Shown piece by piece: positions 46,229 to 58,348 of a stretch of DNA of 64,000 bases; position 1 is the first letter of the stretch, and each line of letters begins with the position of its first letter. Location: assembly GCA_963573385.1 (NCBI GenBank), contig CAUYLG010063139.1, forward strand, positions 29-64,028, given 5' to 3'. The DNA comes from Cacajao melanocephalus. Lineage: Eukaryota; Chordata; Mammalia; Primates; Pitheciidae. Below the pieces are notes generated by a model that worked only from the letters and a program-made list of their open reading frames with translations, had not been told where the DNA came from and did not search any database. The position numbers and the translations under genes were made by a program.

Positions 46229-46989
46229 ATAATTTGGAAATCTGTGTAGTATCTGAATCTGGTTCTGATGCTTGCTTTGTCTCTTCTGACTGTGTTTTTT
46301 GCCTTGTAGCATACTTTGGAAATTTTTTGTTGAAAGCTAGACATGATGTACTGGATTGAAGTAACAGAGGTAAATAGGCCTTTGGTGTCAGGCTGCATGC
46401 TGATCTGCCAAGGAGTCAGTGAGGCTGTGCTTGCTGTTTGTTGTAGCTGCAAGGGTCAGAAGCGAAAGTTTCCCCTGGTGTTCTTGTCTTTATCTCCCCT
46501 TTTGTCCTTGAATTTCCTTACAGACTTCTTAATATGGTCTGAGATGTGCAGCTCTTTCCATTGTAGTCCCCTATTATGATACAAAAGCCCTGTTGATACA
46601 GTGCTGAGATGTGGGGAGGGGAGGCAGCTCATGACCTCTGATTAGGTCTCCATCATCCAATGAGCCTCTGTCTTTAGACTATGGTCTTTGCCAGTGCTTC
46701 TTATACCCTCCCCTTTTTAGGGGGTGAAAGCTGGTGGGAACTGGAGTTGGGTATTTTTCTTCACCCAGTGGACTTGGTTCTGATGCAGCCCCAGTAGGTT
46801 GGACTCTGGTGAAATTGTTTCCCTGGAAGGCAGAGGCCTTGTGAGATAGAGTGTTCTGAGCCCTGACCCCCAGTGCCTGCTGGAAGCACAAGGGAATTTT
46901 TCTCTGACCTTCACCCAAAGAACCTGGTGTGGCTCCTTGAGGTCAAACTCAGGACAGTTGTGGTCAGAAAAGGGATTTTATATTTCAAG
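46229..46989 (-). mobile_element. Continuation of the LINE fossil beyond the Alu
   Basis: The sequence rejoins across the Alu target duplication. TTTTTTGTTGAAAGCTAGAC and AGGTAAATAGGCCTTTGGTG are stretches I associate with this old LINE family. Divergence is high and the 5' limit is uncertain. Confidence 0.45.
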
Positions 46990-46994
46990 CTCAC

Positions 46995-47321
46995 TGTTAG
47001 GTTTGGCTGTGTCCCAACCCAAATGTCATCGTGAATTGTAGTCTCCATAATCCCATGTGTAGTGGGAGGGACCTGGTGGGAGGTAATCATGGGGCAGTTG
47101 ATAGTGAATGAGTTCTTGGAGATCTGGAGGCTTTTTAAGGGGTTTTTGCCCTTTTGCTTGGCACCTCTCCTTGCTGGCACCATGTGAAGAAGGATGTGTT
47201 TGCTTCCCCTTCCTGAAGCCACTCCAACCCTGATGAACTGTGATCAATTAAACCTCTTTTCTTTATAAATTACCCAGGCTTGAGTATGTTTTTATTAGTA
47301 GTGTGAGAACAGACTAATACA
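46995..47321 (+). mobile_element. MaLR LTR (MST/THE1-like), plus strand
   Basis: TGTTAGGTTTGGCTGTGTCC, GAATTGTAGTCTCCATAATC, GTGGGAGGGACCTGGTGGG, AAATTACCCAGGCTTGAGTA and GAGAACAGACTAATACA give both ends. The flanking 5-mers CTCAC and CTCAG fit a target duplication with one change. Shorter than the usual LTR because part of the middle is deleted. Confidence 0.9.
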
Positions 47322-47869
47322 CTCAGCCACCATTGGTCCCAACAGCTAAGTGATCACCCTCTAAGTGTTCCTGCCAGCGCTGGCTTCTGCTGCTGTCAGC
47401 TGTGCTCTCTGCATCAGCCTGCCTATCTCTCCAGTCTCGGAGCAGCAGTACGCCCTCCCTCTGAAGAGCTTCTGACCCTCTGTTTGTTCAGCTTCTTCTT
47501 TGTGATGTGAATCGTGATGGCCAAGCTCTCTGCATGTGGAGCAGAAACCAGGAATGTGCTGGTTTTCCTATTCCTCTATATCCTGCATTTCAAAACATGC
47601 ATTTAAAAATACTTGCTAGTATGAGTTTCTCCACTTCCAAATTTTGAAAGATACAGCTTAATAAATAGTTGGTCCATCATTGACTTTGTGCATTATAATA
47701 TATATTAGTGTAGACATTATAATTTCCTAAATATTTGCACTGTCTTCAAGATCTTAACCATCTTCAGATATATTTACTAAGTTTTAGGTTATTCTCCGCA
47801 GACTTTTGTCAGTCTTAATATTGCCAAACATATGGAAGCATTTTTAAACACACAGATCCAGTTTCTGAG
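47322..47869. other. Gene-free stretch
   Basis: 47322-47560 may still be old LINE sequence. The rest is AT-rich and unassigned. Confidence 0.35.
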
Positions 47870-48003
47870 TCTGAAAATAAGGAATAATGTGGGAGACTGG
47901 ATGGACTCATTTTCTTCCAAGACTCTCTAAGCCAGATTATCCCCTGCAAATGCTCTTCATGACTCTCTTGCTGGTGATCACAAAGAAACACAAAAGTGAG
48001 CAC
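47870..48003 (-). repeat. Unidentified dispersed repeat, copy 1 (minus)
   Basis: The reverse complement reads TTTTGTGTTTCTTTGTGATC, then GCATTTGCAGGGGATAATCTG and CCATCCAGTCTCCCAC. It is clearly related to 49622-49752 on the plus strand. An open frame across it (47815-48003) is similar in translation to that of copy 2, which reflects shared DNA ancestry. I do not recognise the family. Confidence 0.7.
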
Positions 48004-49621
48004 TTTCTAAAAAAAAAAAAAATGACATTTAGTTTTTATTTCAAAAAATGAGATATTTATTTGGAAAATGCTTATGTGTGTAAAATGGTTCCATAATAAG
48101 GGAGGGCAGATTAACTAAGTGCAAATTTAGTAAGTACAGATCATGTGCCAAGACCCTATAAATTATTGGAGGTGCACAGGCGAGTCTGTTTGTGTCTGCA
48201 GGGAACTCACGGCCTGCTGGAGTGGTGAAGAGCACATTCTCTGATCTCTGGTGATTAAGGTCTCTGATTTTTCACTATGAAGATAAGTCTTGTCAATCAC
48301 GTCCACTTTGGAAGGAAAAGACCCTACATGCTGGAGGAGAAACAAATTACTAACTCCAGGACTGCAATTAGAAAACCAATAACCAAAATGGTTAAGTCTT
48401 ATGGTGAGAAAACCCCTGGAGTCATCTTGTTTACCACCCCATCATAAAATAAGAAAGTGATGTCTGGAATAGCTGAATGGTTCAGGGGAAAAGACAGGAT
48501 GAGTGATGGGCAGGCTGGCTTCTGTCCCTCTCTGTCCGGCCTCTGCCTCCCTGAAAGCTTTCTGGGGATGGCTCTAGGGAGCTCAGGCAATGTGGGTCTA
48601 TCGCTGCTGGCTCTGCCCTGCAGCTGGTTCCTTCCTCACTGATACTGAAGGACACACAGGGGTGACAGGCACGGCTGAGCAGGTGATGAACATCTCAGCA
48701 AACGTGTTACTCAGCATCGCTGCTCTTGGGCTTAAATAATAAGAATTTTAGCAGGTTCCAACCTCTTCACAAGGCAAGGGTTGAACATAGAGCAGACACT
48801 GGCAAATTTCAAGCAAGAAGCCATTTCCAATTTGGGTTTAGAGTATTAACTTAATCGTCACAGGACATAACTGAATCTCTACAAGAAGTAGATGCTTTTA
48901 TTCTTTTATGTTTGTTAAATAAAAGCTTTTTTATGTAGGTGTTGCATCTGACTCACACACCAAAAAGTTGTTTAGGGCAGACCAACAGGTGCCCAGGCCT
49001 TTGCCATCCTCTAGATATTTCATGTGTCTCATTCTGAATCTGGTTTTATGAAACTCGAATTTTCTTTTCTTTATAGATGAAGTATTAATAGGTTCCAGAA
49101 AAATTTCAAGCAATTGAAAAGATTAAAAATAAAGTGGTGATTTAGTTTTCAGGCTTTAAATTTCTGTTAAAAACTATGCTTGCATTCTAGCATTTGGCTT
49201 GTATAATGAGTATAGTGAAATTTCTAGTTATAACATAAAATTCCTCCAAAATTCAAAACACGCTACTGCACAGTTTTGCTAAATTTCCCTTTGCTATTTT
49301 TTTCAAGCTAGTTCTACAGTGATATCATAGTTATTCAGAGAGACAATCAGACCAAGTGTAGTTTCCCATGAATGGAGCGTAGTCGGGAGCAGCTGCTGTG
49401 TCTAACTCTGGAGTGTGTGCTCCTCAGAGCCTGGATTCTCAGCTCAGAAGCGCAATCAAAGGCATCTAAATAGAGCCCTAACGAACTGGGACTTCCTGCG
49501 TCAAATGACTTTGTTTAAAGTTGTTTTGCTTCTACCCCGCCTTCTTAATCAAGTTAATGCTGTGGGTATTTTGGGCTATGTGAGCATGTGGCTGTGAATA
49601 GATATAAAATCTTCCAGTTTT
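48004..49621. other. Gene-free stretch between the two related copies
   Basis: Contains a short A run at about 48010-48022. No gene or named repeat was seen. Confidence 0.4.
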
Positions 49622-49752
49622 CAAAGAGTTTTGTGTTTCTTTGTGAGTGTCTTCATGATAGTCACCAAGCACATTTGAAAGGAATAATTTGGCTTCTAGA
49701 GGCTCAAAAAGCCTGTCTCAGAATAGACTGTGTCCATTCAGCCTCCCACCTT
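49622..49752 (+). repeat. Unidentified dispersed repeat, copy 2 (plus)
   Basis: TTTTGTGTTTCTTTGTGAGT, GCACATTTGAAAGGAATAATTTG and CCATTCAGCCTCCCAC align with copy 1 at roughly 75 percent with small gaps. Confidence 0.7.
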
Positions 49753-51059
49753 ATGAGAAATCTCACTCAAGGACAGTAACACCCCATTGATCTGGCATTT
49801 CTCTATGAATCAAGTGTTTCTGATGAGTAAAAATTTTCAAATAATTGTAATACTCTTTAAGTATAAGCAACATTTTGAATTAAACATTTTAAAATAAAAT
49901 CAATCTATTTTCTTGCTTTAGGAAAAATATTATTTTGATCAAAATCTAAATATTTCTGTGTAACTCTAGTGAGATTTTAATCACTAATAACAACCCAGGA
50001 GTGGCAGCCCATGGTGAAGGCCACAGACCCAGCTCACTCTCCTGCTCCCATTGGGATTTTGGCCCTCTCTTCTCTGCCACTGAACTACTGCAGCTGACAG
50101 CTTGTTTCTCATAGGAAGGACCCTCCTTCTGCTACTCTGCCATTTAGGAAAACTGAGAGGAAATAAAATTGTTTAATGGGAAAGTTTCACCTTACATAAA
50201 AGAGGATGACTATATTTTCTTTAACGAACTTGGAAACTATACTATATTTTCCAAAAAACTGGCCTTGCCTGATTTGAGACTACCAAAGAACTGAAGCGTT
50301 TTTCAAACAAATAGACTCCAGAAAGCATGATCCCAGACACAGTGTTTCAGGGTTGCCCACTTGTTGGCCCCTTACAGACCATCCACAGAATGAGAATGGA
50401 ACAGATGCAAACTTGTCCTGTGTTAGAGTTTCAGGCAAGGGAAGGAATGGCTCCCTCCTGATTCAAGTTCTGGAACTGCTCTTCATTGCACTGTTGGTTT
50501 ACAGTCTATTTTTCTTTAACAGTTTTGCTATCTGGTATGCATATATAAATAAAATGAAATCTCCGTCTGTTAGTTAACATTTAAAAATACATGAAAATAG
50601 CTGGGTAGATTTTTGCTAAATTAGGATTGTGAATTTCGGGTGTTATGACTAAAAAAGCTGTCCACGTTTAAGTCTCAGCCTGACTCTGAAGAGGCATGGG
50701 ATGCCCCACAAAGAGCCTGCCAGTCATCCTCCTAGGAGGCTGGGACGAGCACGTGGTCCTCACACTCTCAGGAAGACATGCCATATCCAGCAAGATATAA
50801 ATGCAGAAAATAAGCACTTTCCAGTATCATCCCCAAGTGGAAAGCCACCAGCACAGACCTTCCACATTGCAGGCATTGCATCCAGCTGCACCACGCCACA
50901 CCTAGGCAATTCAGAGCAGCAAATTCCAGAACACAGTCAAGGCTCCTTAGCTGAGCTTCTCAGCCCTGCCATCTGGAAGTCTGGATCCCACCAACACTTC
51001 TAAGACATTTCTCAATGCCATTGACATTGCTAAGCTTTTCTTTATAGTTCTTCTACATC
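49753..51059. other. Gene-free stretch
   Basis: No repeat family or coding signal was recognised. The 100-residue frame at 50701-51003 has no domain. Confidence 0.4.
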
Positions 51060-51340
51060 CTACCTGGTCAATTACACTTAATTCCTGGGTCTTTCCTGAC
51101 CCCATCCACTCCTTTCTGACTTCGGTATGTCCTTGCTTTCAGTTTCTATTTCAGATGCCACTTTTTCTGCAGAGTACTCCCTTTTCCCCACTTACCCAGC
51201 AACAGTAATATCTTTATTATGTGATTGCTGTCCATTTTTAACAACACCCGTCTTTTCCACCCTGTCTTATAGCCATTTGTCAATCTGCCCTCTCCTTATT
51301 CCAGTAAGCTCGTAGATTTCAGGAGGTCCCACTAGCCATT
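51060..51340 (+). mobile_element. L2-like fragment, plus strand (weak)
   Basis: TTTCTATTTCAGATGCCAC, GCAGAGTACTCCC and CTTATAGCCATTTGTC sit where the L2 3' region has its CTCAAATGTCACCTCC and CACTTATCAC blocks. Confidence 0.4.
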
Positions 51341-51788
51341 GTAGCTATGCCTATATAGCTTCCAGTGCACAAATGCACTTAAATTTGGAAATTATTTCTT
51401 CTTGTAGTCTAGCTGGTGGATGACAGGGTCACTGGACATTACTGTGACCTATGCCAACAGTTGCCATCCAAGTAAAAAATTTATTTTAGATTTAAAATTA
51501 TTTTAAAATGTTAATGTTAAAAATAATAGTATATTTTTATGATACTACCTAATAAATTCTAGATTTTTCTCTGTTAGGCAGATGCTGTTATCCTAGAGAT
51601 TATTCCACTTCCTGAAGATCTAGGTGCCACTGATTGGCCTGAACCTAAGCTTAGTAAAGGTAATTGATCTCCACATTCCTCAGAAAGTCTCCATCATACT
51701 CAGTAAACTTTTTGTAATGTGTTGATGTGTGGATTGAATCACAGAACAGCTCTACTGTCTCTATTCTGTGTTGAAAATAATATAGAAT

Positions 51789-51928
51789 GTGCCAGGGTCC
51801 AGTGGCTCATGCCTCTAATCCCAACATTTTGGGAGGCCAAGGCAGGAGGACTGCTTGAGCCCAGGAGTTTGAAACCAGCCTGTGCAACTTTAGGGAGACC
51901 CACATCTCTACAAAATAAATAAATAAAT
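51789..51928 (+). mobile_element. Free left Alu monomer or truncated AluJ, plus strand
   Basis: CCAGTGGCTCATGCCTCTAATC, TTTTGGGAGGCCAAGGCAGG and GAGCCCAGGAGTTTGAAACC, then CATCTCTACAAAATAAATAA directly as the tail. Only the left half is present. The GCCCAGGAGTTTGA wording suggests an AluJ or FLAM age. Confidence 0.88.
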
Positions 51929-52344
51929 GGAATTCTACATTTTTATGCAAAACTCAAGACTTTTCCATATTCAAAGACAGTTTTGCAGAACATAAAAATA
52001 TGATCATTAAGTTGAATATAAATTTCATTTTTATGTCCCAAAGCATCTAGCCAGTGCTTTTCACGGAAAACAGGCATTTAATATTTATTAACATCTTTGT
52101 TTAGTTTAACATATTAAGCTAAATAGATTAATGTAATGAGAATAAGAATGAAAGGCAAACTCTGGAGAGAAACCAAATGCTTAGACTGTGAAGATGGAGG
52201 CAGGTTGGCTGCATGGCAGCTGAAGCTCCTGGGCAGTGCATCCATCTATTGAACTTCCAGGGAAAGACCTTTTGGCTTGAAGCTTCTCAACTTGCTGGAC
52301 ATGAAGTCAAAGACTCCATCAAAATTTCTACTTATTCATTTACT
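51929..52344. other. Gene-free stretch
   Basis: AT-rich, nothing recognised. Confidence 0.4.
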
Positions 52345-52624
52345 TTTCGAGGCGGAGTCTCATCCTGTCATCCAGGCTGGAGTGCAGTGGTGTGATCTCA
52401 GCTAATTGCAACCTCCGCCTCCTCGGTTCAAGCAATTCTGCGTCAGCCTCCTGAGTAGCTGGGATTATAGGCATGTGCCACCATGCCTAGATAATTTTTA
52501 TATTTTTAGTAGAGACGGGGTTTCACCATGTTGGCCTGGCTGGTCTCAAACTCCTGATCTCATGATCCACCTGCTTTGGCCTCCCAAAATGCTGGGTTTA
52601 CAGGCATGAGCCACCGCACCCAGC
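52345..52624 (-). mobile_element. Alu (AluS-like), minus strand
   Basis: GGCGGAGTCTCATCCTGTCA, AGGCTGGAGTGCAGTGGTG, TTTTTAGTAGAGACGGGG and TTACAGGCATGAGCCACCG show the full reverse-complement dimer. Its poly-T start has decayed. Confidence 0.94.
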
Positions 52625-52659
52625 CCAATCTAAACTTCCAGAAGCACTAATTTTAGAGT

Positions 52660-52760
52660 CAACAGGTTGAGTGTCAGATTTTCACTCTACTACTTCCCAA
52701 TTGTCTAAACTTAAGAACAGTGCCCATTCTCCTGAGCCTCAGCTTCCCCGGCTGCAGGGC
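52660..52760 (+). mobile_element. MIR-like fragment, plus strand
   Basis: ACTACTTCCCAATTGTCTAAAC and CTGAGCCTCAGCTTCCCC sit at MIR positions for the CTGTGTGACCTTGGGCAAG and CTGAGCCTCAGTTTCC blocks. Confidence 0.45.
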
Positions 52761-53782
52761 AGGGCACTCCTGAACGTAGGAACAATTCTCCATTTAAAGA
52801 GCAGAGAGTCTATCTGACTGCAGGCACATACAAGTAAACAGTGAGGAAAGCATTAGCAATGGGACAAGAAACAGAGAGGAAGCTGTAGTCAGTTCTACCC
52901 AATCTTTCAGTAAATGATTCACCAACGGTGACACAAGCTGCGTTTTGGAGATGAGTGAGGTGGAGGAGTGGCATGAAAAGGAGAGTAGGGAGGAAAGGAC
53001 CTGGCAGGACCCCAAAAGATGGAAGCAGTGTGAGCAACATGCTTCCCCAGAGAGGCCCCTGCAGATCCACTGAGACTCCTAGCAACGCATGCTGACAGGC
53101 ATGAGGGACATGGGCAGGGTCTGGACTCCCGTTGTTTTCAAGGGGAATTATTGAGGGCTCTAAGCGAAGAGAAAACAGGAACAGGATCATCTTTCACTTA
53201 GGAGACATAATTCTGGCTGCAGTGTGGAGGGTGGATGTTTTTGTCTGCTTAATTCACTATTACCTAGACTTTGCACCTGGAAAATTGTAGGTAATTGTTC
53301 TTTGAATGATATAAAACCAATTGCAGAAGCAATTGCCTTGGGCCTGGCGAGAGATGATGAGCATCTGAACTGAGGCTTGGCATCAGACCTAGAGATGAGG
53401 CCAGGGTCTGTAGGACTCAGAATCATTTTGTTCACTGCTGCCTCTCAGGCACTCAGAACAGTGCCTGCCACTGAGGTGTTCCCTCAACATCACTGAACAA
53501 ATTAGGATATTCTATAGGTGAATCCCATACACAATACACATGCTGACTTTGCAATCCTTTATGCTGTCGTTTTCTTTTTGTCTTCTGAGATGAGGTGATT
53601 ACAGAATGAAGTAGACTCCATCTCCTGGGTGCCCACCTCGAGGTGGTGGATGACTTGACTCTTCTGACTCCAGACAGATCCACGGTGGTAACAAAAGATT
53701 CCTTCAAATGATCCTCACTCACCGAGACTCCCCCTGGCTCCCTGAGAAAAAAAGCCCTGTAGTACTTGATTCTTTGGCAGGG
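52761..53782. other. Gene-free stretch
   Basis: 53425-53512 (CAGAACAGTGCCTGCCACTG and what follows) resembles an L2 or MIR 3' end. No coding signal; the 126-residue minus frame at 52810-53190 lacks features. Confidence 0.4.
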
Positions 53783-53799
53783 TTCAATTTAATTTTTTC

Positions 53800-54089
<290 letters not shown>

Positions 54090-54572
54090 TCAATTAATTT
54101 TTCTAGAGTCCTGGATTGTCAAAGAATCTCCGTGTGTGGTTCTGCGCATGCTCTGACAGCCAAGCGCTGACGGAGGCCACAATCTTCACTTGAGAGGCCA
54201 AGTGTCTTCCGTTTCACCCTCAGGCACTTCGCAAGCTGCATCCGAAGACCGATGCTTCACTTCCTTTGGGGATTTGGCTGTTTTCGGCATTTTAATTTCT
54301 ATTTTTTCTATATACCCCAAAGCAGAATTAGTTTCCTTCGGGAATTTGAATGTCAGATATGATGGGATACTGTAAGAATTAGTGAAAGTCTGTGTTGTTT
54401 CGTTATGGGCTATTCCATAAGACACTGCGCAGAAAGACCCAGAACTCGGTGAAATTCTTTTACGTTTTAAGTTGGGTAGATGAGAGAGAGCCTCAGATGA
54501 GACGCTCTCAGGGCAGCCTTCCGTGAAGAGGGGTGGGGGGTGGAGGGAGGTCTGGAGAAGAGGTAACGACAA
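54090..54572. other. Unassigned flank of the 21-bp minisatellite
   Basis: Moderately CG-containing unique DNA. On the minus strand, an open frame of 181 residues (54186-54731) enters from the minisatellite and runs about 390 bp through this flank, ending in a Lys/Glu-rich tail. No domain was recognised; it is treated as a chance frame. Confidence 0.4.
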
Positions 54573-55250
54573 GGAACCCGGCGGAACCGCAGCATGGAAC
54601 CCGAAGGCACGGAACCGGAACCCGACCGCACTGAACCGGAACCCGATGGCACAGAAACCGATGGCACAGAACTGGAACCTGACGGCACGGAACCGGAACC
54701 CCGGCTGCACAGAACCAGAACCTGACAGCACAGAAGCCTAGGCACAGAACCGGAACCCGACCGCAATGAACCGGAACCTGATAGCACAGAACTTGCCCGG
54801 AACCCGACAGCGCGGAAACCCGATGGCACGGAACCGGAACCTGGCGGCACAGAACCGGAACCCGATGGCACAGAAACCGATGGCACAGAACCGGAACCTG
54901 ACTGCACAGAACCAGAACCTGACAGCACAAGACCCTAGGCACAGACCTGGAACCCAGCCACAAGGAACTGGAACCTGATGGCACAGAACTTGCACAGAAC
55001 CCGACAGCACGGAAACCCGATGGCACGGAACCGGAACCTGACGGCACAGAACCGGAACCCGACCACCCTGAACCAGAACCCGATGGCACAGAAACCGATG
55101 GCACAGAACCGGAACCTGACGGCACGGAACCGGAACCCCGGCTGCACAGAACCAGAACCTGACAGCACAGAACCCTACGGCACGGAACCGGAACTCCACG
55201 GCGCGGAACCTGCACAGAATCGACGTCAGCACGGAACACGATGGTTTGGA
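54573..55250. repeat. Minisatellite, about 21 bp unit, with higher-order pattern
   Basis: Units of the GAACCGGAACCTGACGGCACA type repeat over about 680 bp, with shorter 12-15 bp variants such as GAAACCGATGGCACA. A longer block marked by CCAGAACCTGACAGCACA recurs near 54712, 54910 and 55152, about 200-240 bp apart. The unit length is a multiple of three, so stop-free frames up to 243 residues appear on the minus strand (54508-55239). Their translation is a Gly/Ser/Val/Cys-rich low-complexity chain and no evidence of a gene. Confidence 0.93.
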
Positions 55251-55534
55251 ACCCAGAAGACGCAGGAGGAGACTGGAGCAGGAGCTCAGGCGGGAGAACC
55301 TACCTCGTCCTGGACAAGGGCGTCCTCTCTCCCTGTGGACGCAGATGTGGATTTAACTCCTGCATTTGGAGTGAGAAGCCTAGGGTGCCGGGCCCACTCG
55401 ACTCTGAATGAGGTGTGGCTGTCTGCTGGGTGGATTGAGCGTTGTGTGAAGGGTTGTGGTGAAGGCTGGGACCGTCGCATGAGGAGTACGTGGGGAAGAC
55501 CAGAGATGACCCCGTAGCTGACCTTTGCTGAGCA
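55251..55534. other. Unassigned, GC-rich right flank of the minisatellite
   Basis: Nothing recognised. Confidence 0.4.
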
Positions 55535-55650
55535 GATTCTCAGTTTTAGGTATAGACATTTAATTGATTTAATCTTCTCAATATGCCACTGAGGTAAGTA
55601 CTGTAATTATTCTGATCTTATAAATGAGGGAACTGAGTGTTAAAGGTGAA
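55535..55650 (-). mobile_element. MIR fossil, minus strand
   Basis: TTTAATCTTCTCAATATGCC, GAGGTAAGTACTGTAATTATT and TAAATGAGGGAACTGAG follow the MIR reverse complement. Confidence 0.7.
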
Positions 55651-56894
55651 GGAAAGTCCAGCCTACATCTCTGCCATCAAGGGAGCCAGGCCACCACATG
55701 GGTGGTCTCTTCTAAGCCCACACCGCGGCCAGCGGCTTCTCACTGAATCTGAAGACACATAACCTGATGTGTTTCACGAAGAGGAGGAGGAGGAGGATTT
55801 GTAGTGAGTATATAGCATGTGGGAGCTGGAACGAAGGGGTTGAGTTGGAGAATGTGGAAAATTCAAGGATTCAAAGAGCAAATGCAGCCACCAGACTGAA
55901 TGAGGATGCTTAGAAGGGCAGATATCAGAAGTCAGTGCTTTAGGGCTCACACAGAGATGGTGGAAGCTAAGTTAAAGTCAATGCCAGTGGAGTTGAGAAA
56001 GACAAGATAAGGAGGCCCAGTGGGACATGCATGTGGCTCCTGATGTTTTCATGAGAACAGCAGGAGTTACACAGAAAGGAAGTGTGAGAAAGCATCCGTT
56101 GTTCCCTGGAAAGGTGATGGGGGTGCAGAGTGTTCAAGCTGAGCCCCAAAGGGGTCAGGTCCTTGAACCTTATTGTTTAGAAATAGGAACTGGCACTGAG
56201 AGATGTGGGCCAGGTCCTGGGGAAGGAGGAGATTTGGGAACTCTGTGCTCCAGAATTCACTGAGGATGCGGGGCTCCTGCAATCAAGGGTGAGCAGAGGC
56301 CAGGGACAGGGACTGTGAAAGCATCAGGAGAAGAGGCAGTTTCCTGATCCTGAGTAGAAATCTCAGCAGGCCCAGCGACCAGGGCCAGGGAGGAAGCATG
56401 AGTCCATATGAGGAGAGCTGTGCCAGAGGATACCTGGGTTCATGTTTCTCCAGCGGGCTCAGGATCTCATGGGCGGGAGTTGCAGGTGAAGTGGGAAGCC
56501 CTCCTGTCCCGGGGCAGCAGGCTGAGAGTGTGTCCTCTTCTCTGTGAAGGGTGAGATTCCCAGGACACCAGGGAATGACAGTGGCTGTTGGAATTTCTTA
56601 CTCCAGGTGGCCTGGGAGAAGCTGAGACCTGAGGCCTCACATGACAGAAGCCGCCTTTTTAAGGTTGGTTGTGTTGCTGCACTCCCAACATGGCTGTAGG
56701 GGGGACTGGCTCCTGGATGTTAGGACCCCAACCTCGGGGGACGCACAGTACTCGGGTAGGCTGGGAGGCTCCAGGCTTGGAGCGATGTCTTCATGTATGT
56801 CCAGAGAGCTGGAAAAAGTGCATAGTTTGCATTTCTCAAAGTACTTTCCAAGCATGGCCAGTGGTCCTGGAGAGAAGGAAGCAAAAGGCATTTT
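55651..56894. other. Gene-free stretch
   Basis: Purine-rich in part, with a GAGGAGGAGGAGGA run near 55780. No gene was recognised. Confidence 0.4.
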
Positions 56895-56985
56895 TAGAGC
56901 AGGAACACTGGAGTTCAGAGAGGTTGTTTCTTGCCTGAGGCTGTGGAGGTATTTGACAATGCAAAGCCAGAGTCCATATCCATAC
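56895..56985 (-). mobile_element. MIR-like fragment, minus strand
   Basis: TTCAGAGAGGTTGTTTCTTGCC corresponds to the reverse-complemented MIR block GAGAGGTTAAGTAACTTGCC. Confidence 0.5.
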
Positions 56986-57545
56986 AAACTGTGTTATCTT
57001 TGTATCATACCGTCTGACTTTCTCAAGAGGAATTAAGTTGAAATCCCATCACTCAAGGTCATCAATACCTTCACCATATACCAGTTTTCAAGGAAAAAAA
57101 AAGATTTCTTAGAGCTCCACAATGTATTTCTTTTAATGAAATCTATGTGAGTTTAAGAAGGTTTTCCTTTCATAGACTCTGCAAAAGGTATTAGGTGAAA
57201 GTTGAGAAAGATCATTTGGGATATAGATGCTCTCCTACCCGAGTTCCTTCTACCAGTACATGGCATAGCAATGACTCGGTCTAACGTTCCTGGTAAACGG
57301 GGCCAGAGCACATGTTTTGAGACTGGTTTACTCACGAGCTCATGAGCTTGCAAACATGCCGGACGCCAGAGCCCATGAACAATTGTACAGATATGTGAAG
57401 AGTCATTCAGCCTACGTCAGCACACCCTGAAACAGAATCCTGTAGAAACCAACACTCCTGTCTTCTGTATTCAGGGGCAAAAACAAAACCAGCATAGATG
57501 AAGGTACTCCCTTCACCTCACCAGCTCCAGGAATTATACTGCAAA
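56986..57545. other. Gene-free stretch
   Basis: Nothing recognised. Confidence 0.4.
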
Positions 57546-57571
57546 TCACACACAAGCATGCGCATGCGCAT

Positions 57572-57612
<41 letters not shown>
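57546..57612. repeat. CA microsatellite with GCATGC repeats (Z-DNA-prone)
   Basis: A near-continuous alternating purine-pyrimidine tract. The left part holds three overlapping GCATGC palindromes (57556-57573), followed by about 20 CA units to 57612. Confidence 0.95.
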
Positions 57613-57615
<3 letters not shown>

Positions 57616-58348
57616 CATTGCTAAATCAACATAAGTTGCTCAGCTTTGGTATACATAATTGGGAAAACACAATTCAATTTTTAAAAATAAGCGAAGATAG
57701 AGGACATCACTAACTTTCTACAGTTCTACAGATTTCTGTTCCTGAAAAGGGCAGCTAAATTACATGATTTTTATTTTATGCAGGCATTTCTTAGTATATA
57801 GCAAGTTACAATACACTTTTAGAAACTGATTCCTTAGATTATGTGTGTGAGACAGGTCCACAGCTGTGGTCCCTGGGCTGGTCCAGCCTCCATGCCCCAG
57901 GCCACACTCACGTAGGGACTCAGACCTGCCTCCTTTCCAGGCTTCCAGGTGCTGGAACCACGAATGGCTGTGGCAGAGACAGCATGATGAACCAAGTCTA
58001 AAATAGTCACTATCTGGACATTTACAGAGAATCCCACTGAGCCCTGACCGAAAGGACACGATTGCTATACAAAAGGCAGTGAGAAAGGACCAGACTTCCC
58101 ACTGATCTAGAGAATCATGGGCTGGCATGCAGCTCATTGAAATCAAATGTGCAATCAAATTTTTGTCCATGTATAAAGAGCGGGATCCAATACAGGAGCC
58201 GGAGAACATTTCAGAGGGAACCAATAGCAGAGCCCAGAGCTCCCCTGAAGCCTGGCTGACGGCAAGAAGGTGTGGCAGTGACACAGCACTGACAAGGCCG
58301 GTTCATGTGGTGGAAGCAACCAGTCACACATGAGAAATGGCAGCACAG
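57613..58348. other. Gene-free stretch
   Basis: The 174-residue minus frame at 57760-58284 shows no domain and overlaps other frames. No repeat family was named. Confidence 0.4.

Noticed and set aside
47815..48003. Two similar small peptides encoded at 47.9 and 49.7 kb as a paralogous gene pair
   Set aside because: The DNA itself is a repeated, inverted 130-bp segment. Similarity of the translations follows from that, and the frames are not maintained beyond it.
54508..55239. 243-residue minus-strand frame
   Set aside because: Arises from the 21-bp tandem repeat, whose length is a multiple of three.
57760..58284. 174-residue minus-strand Cys/Leu-rich frame
   Set aside because: No recognisable family; overlaps other frames of similar quality.
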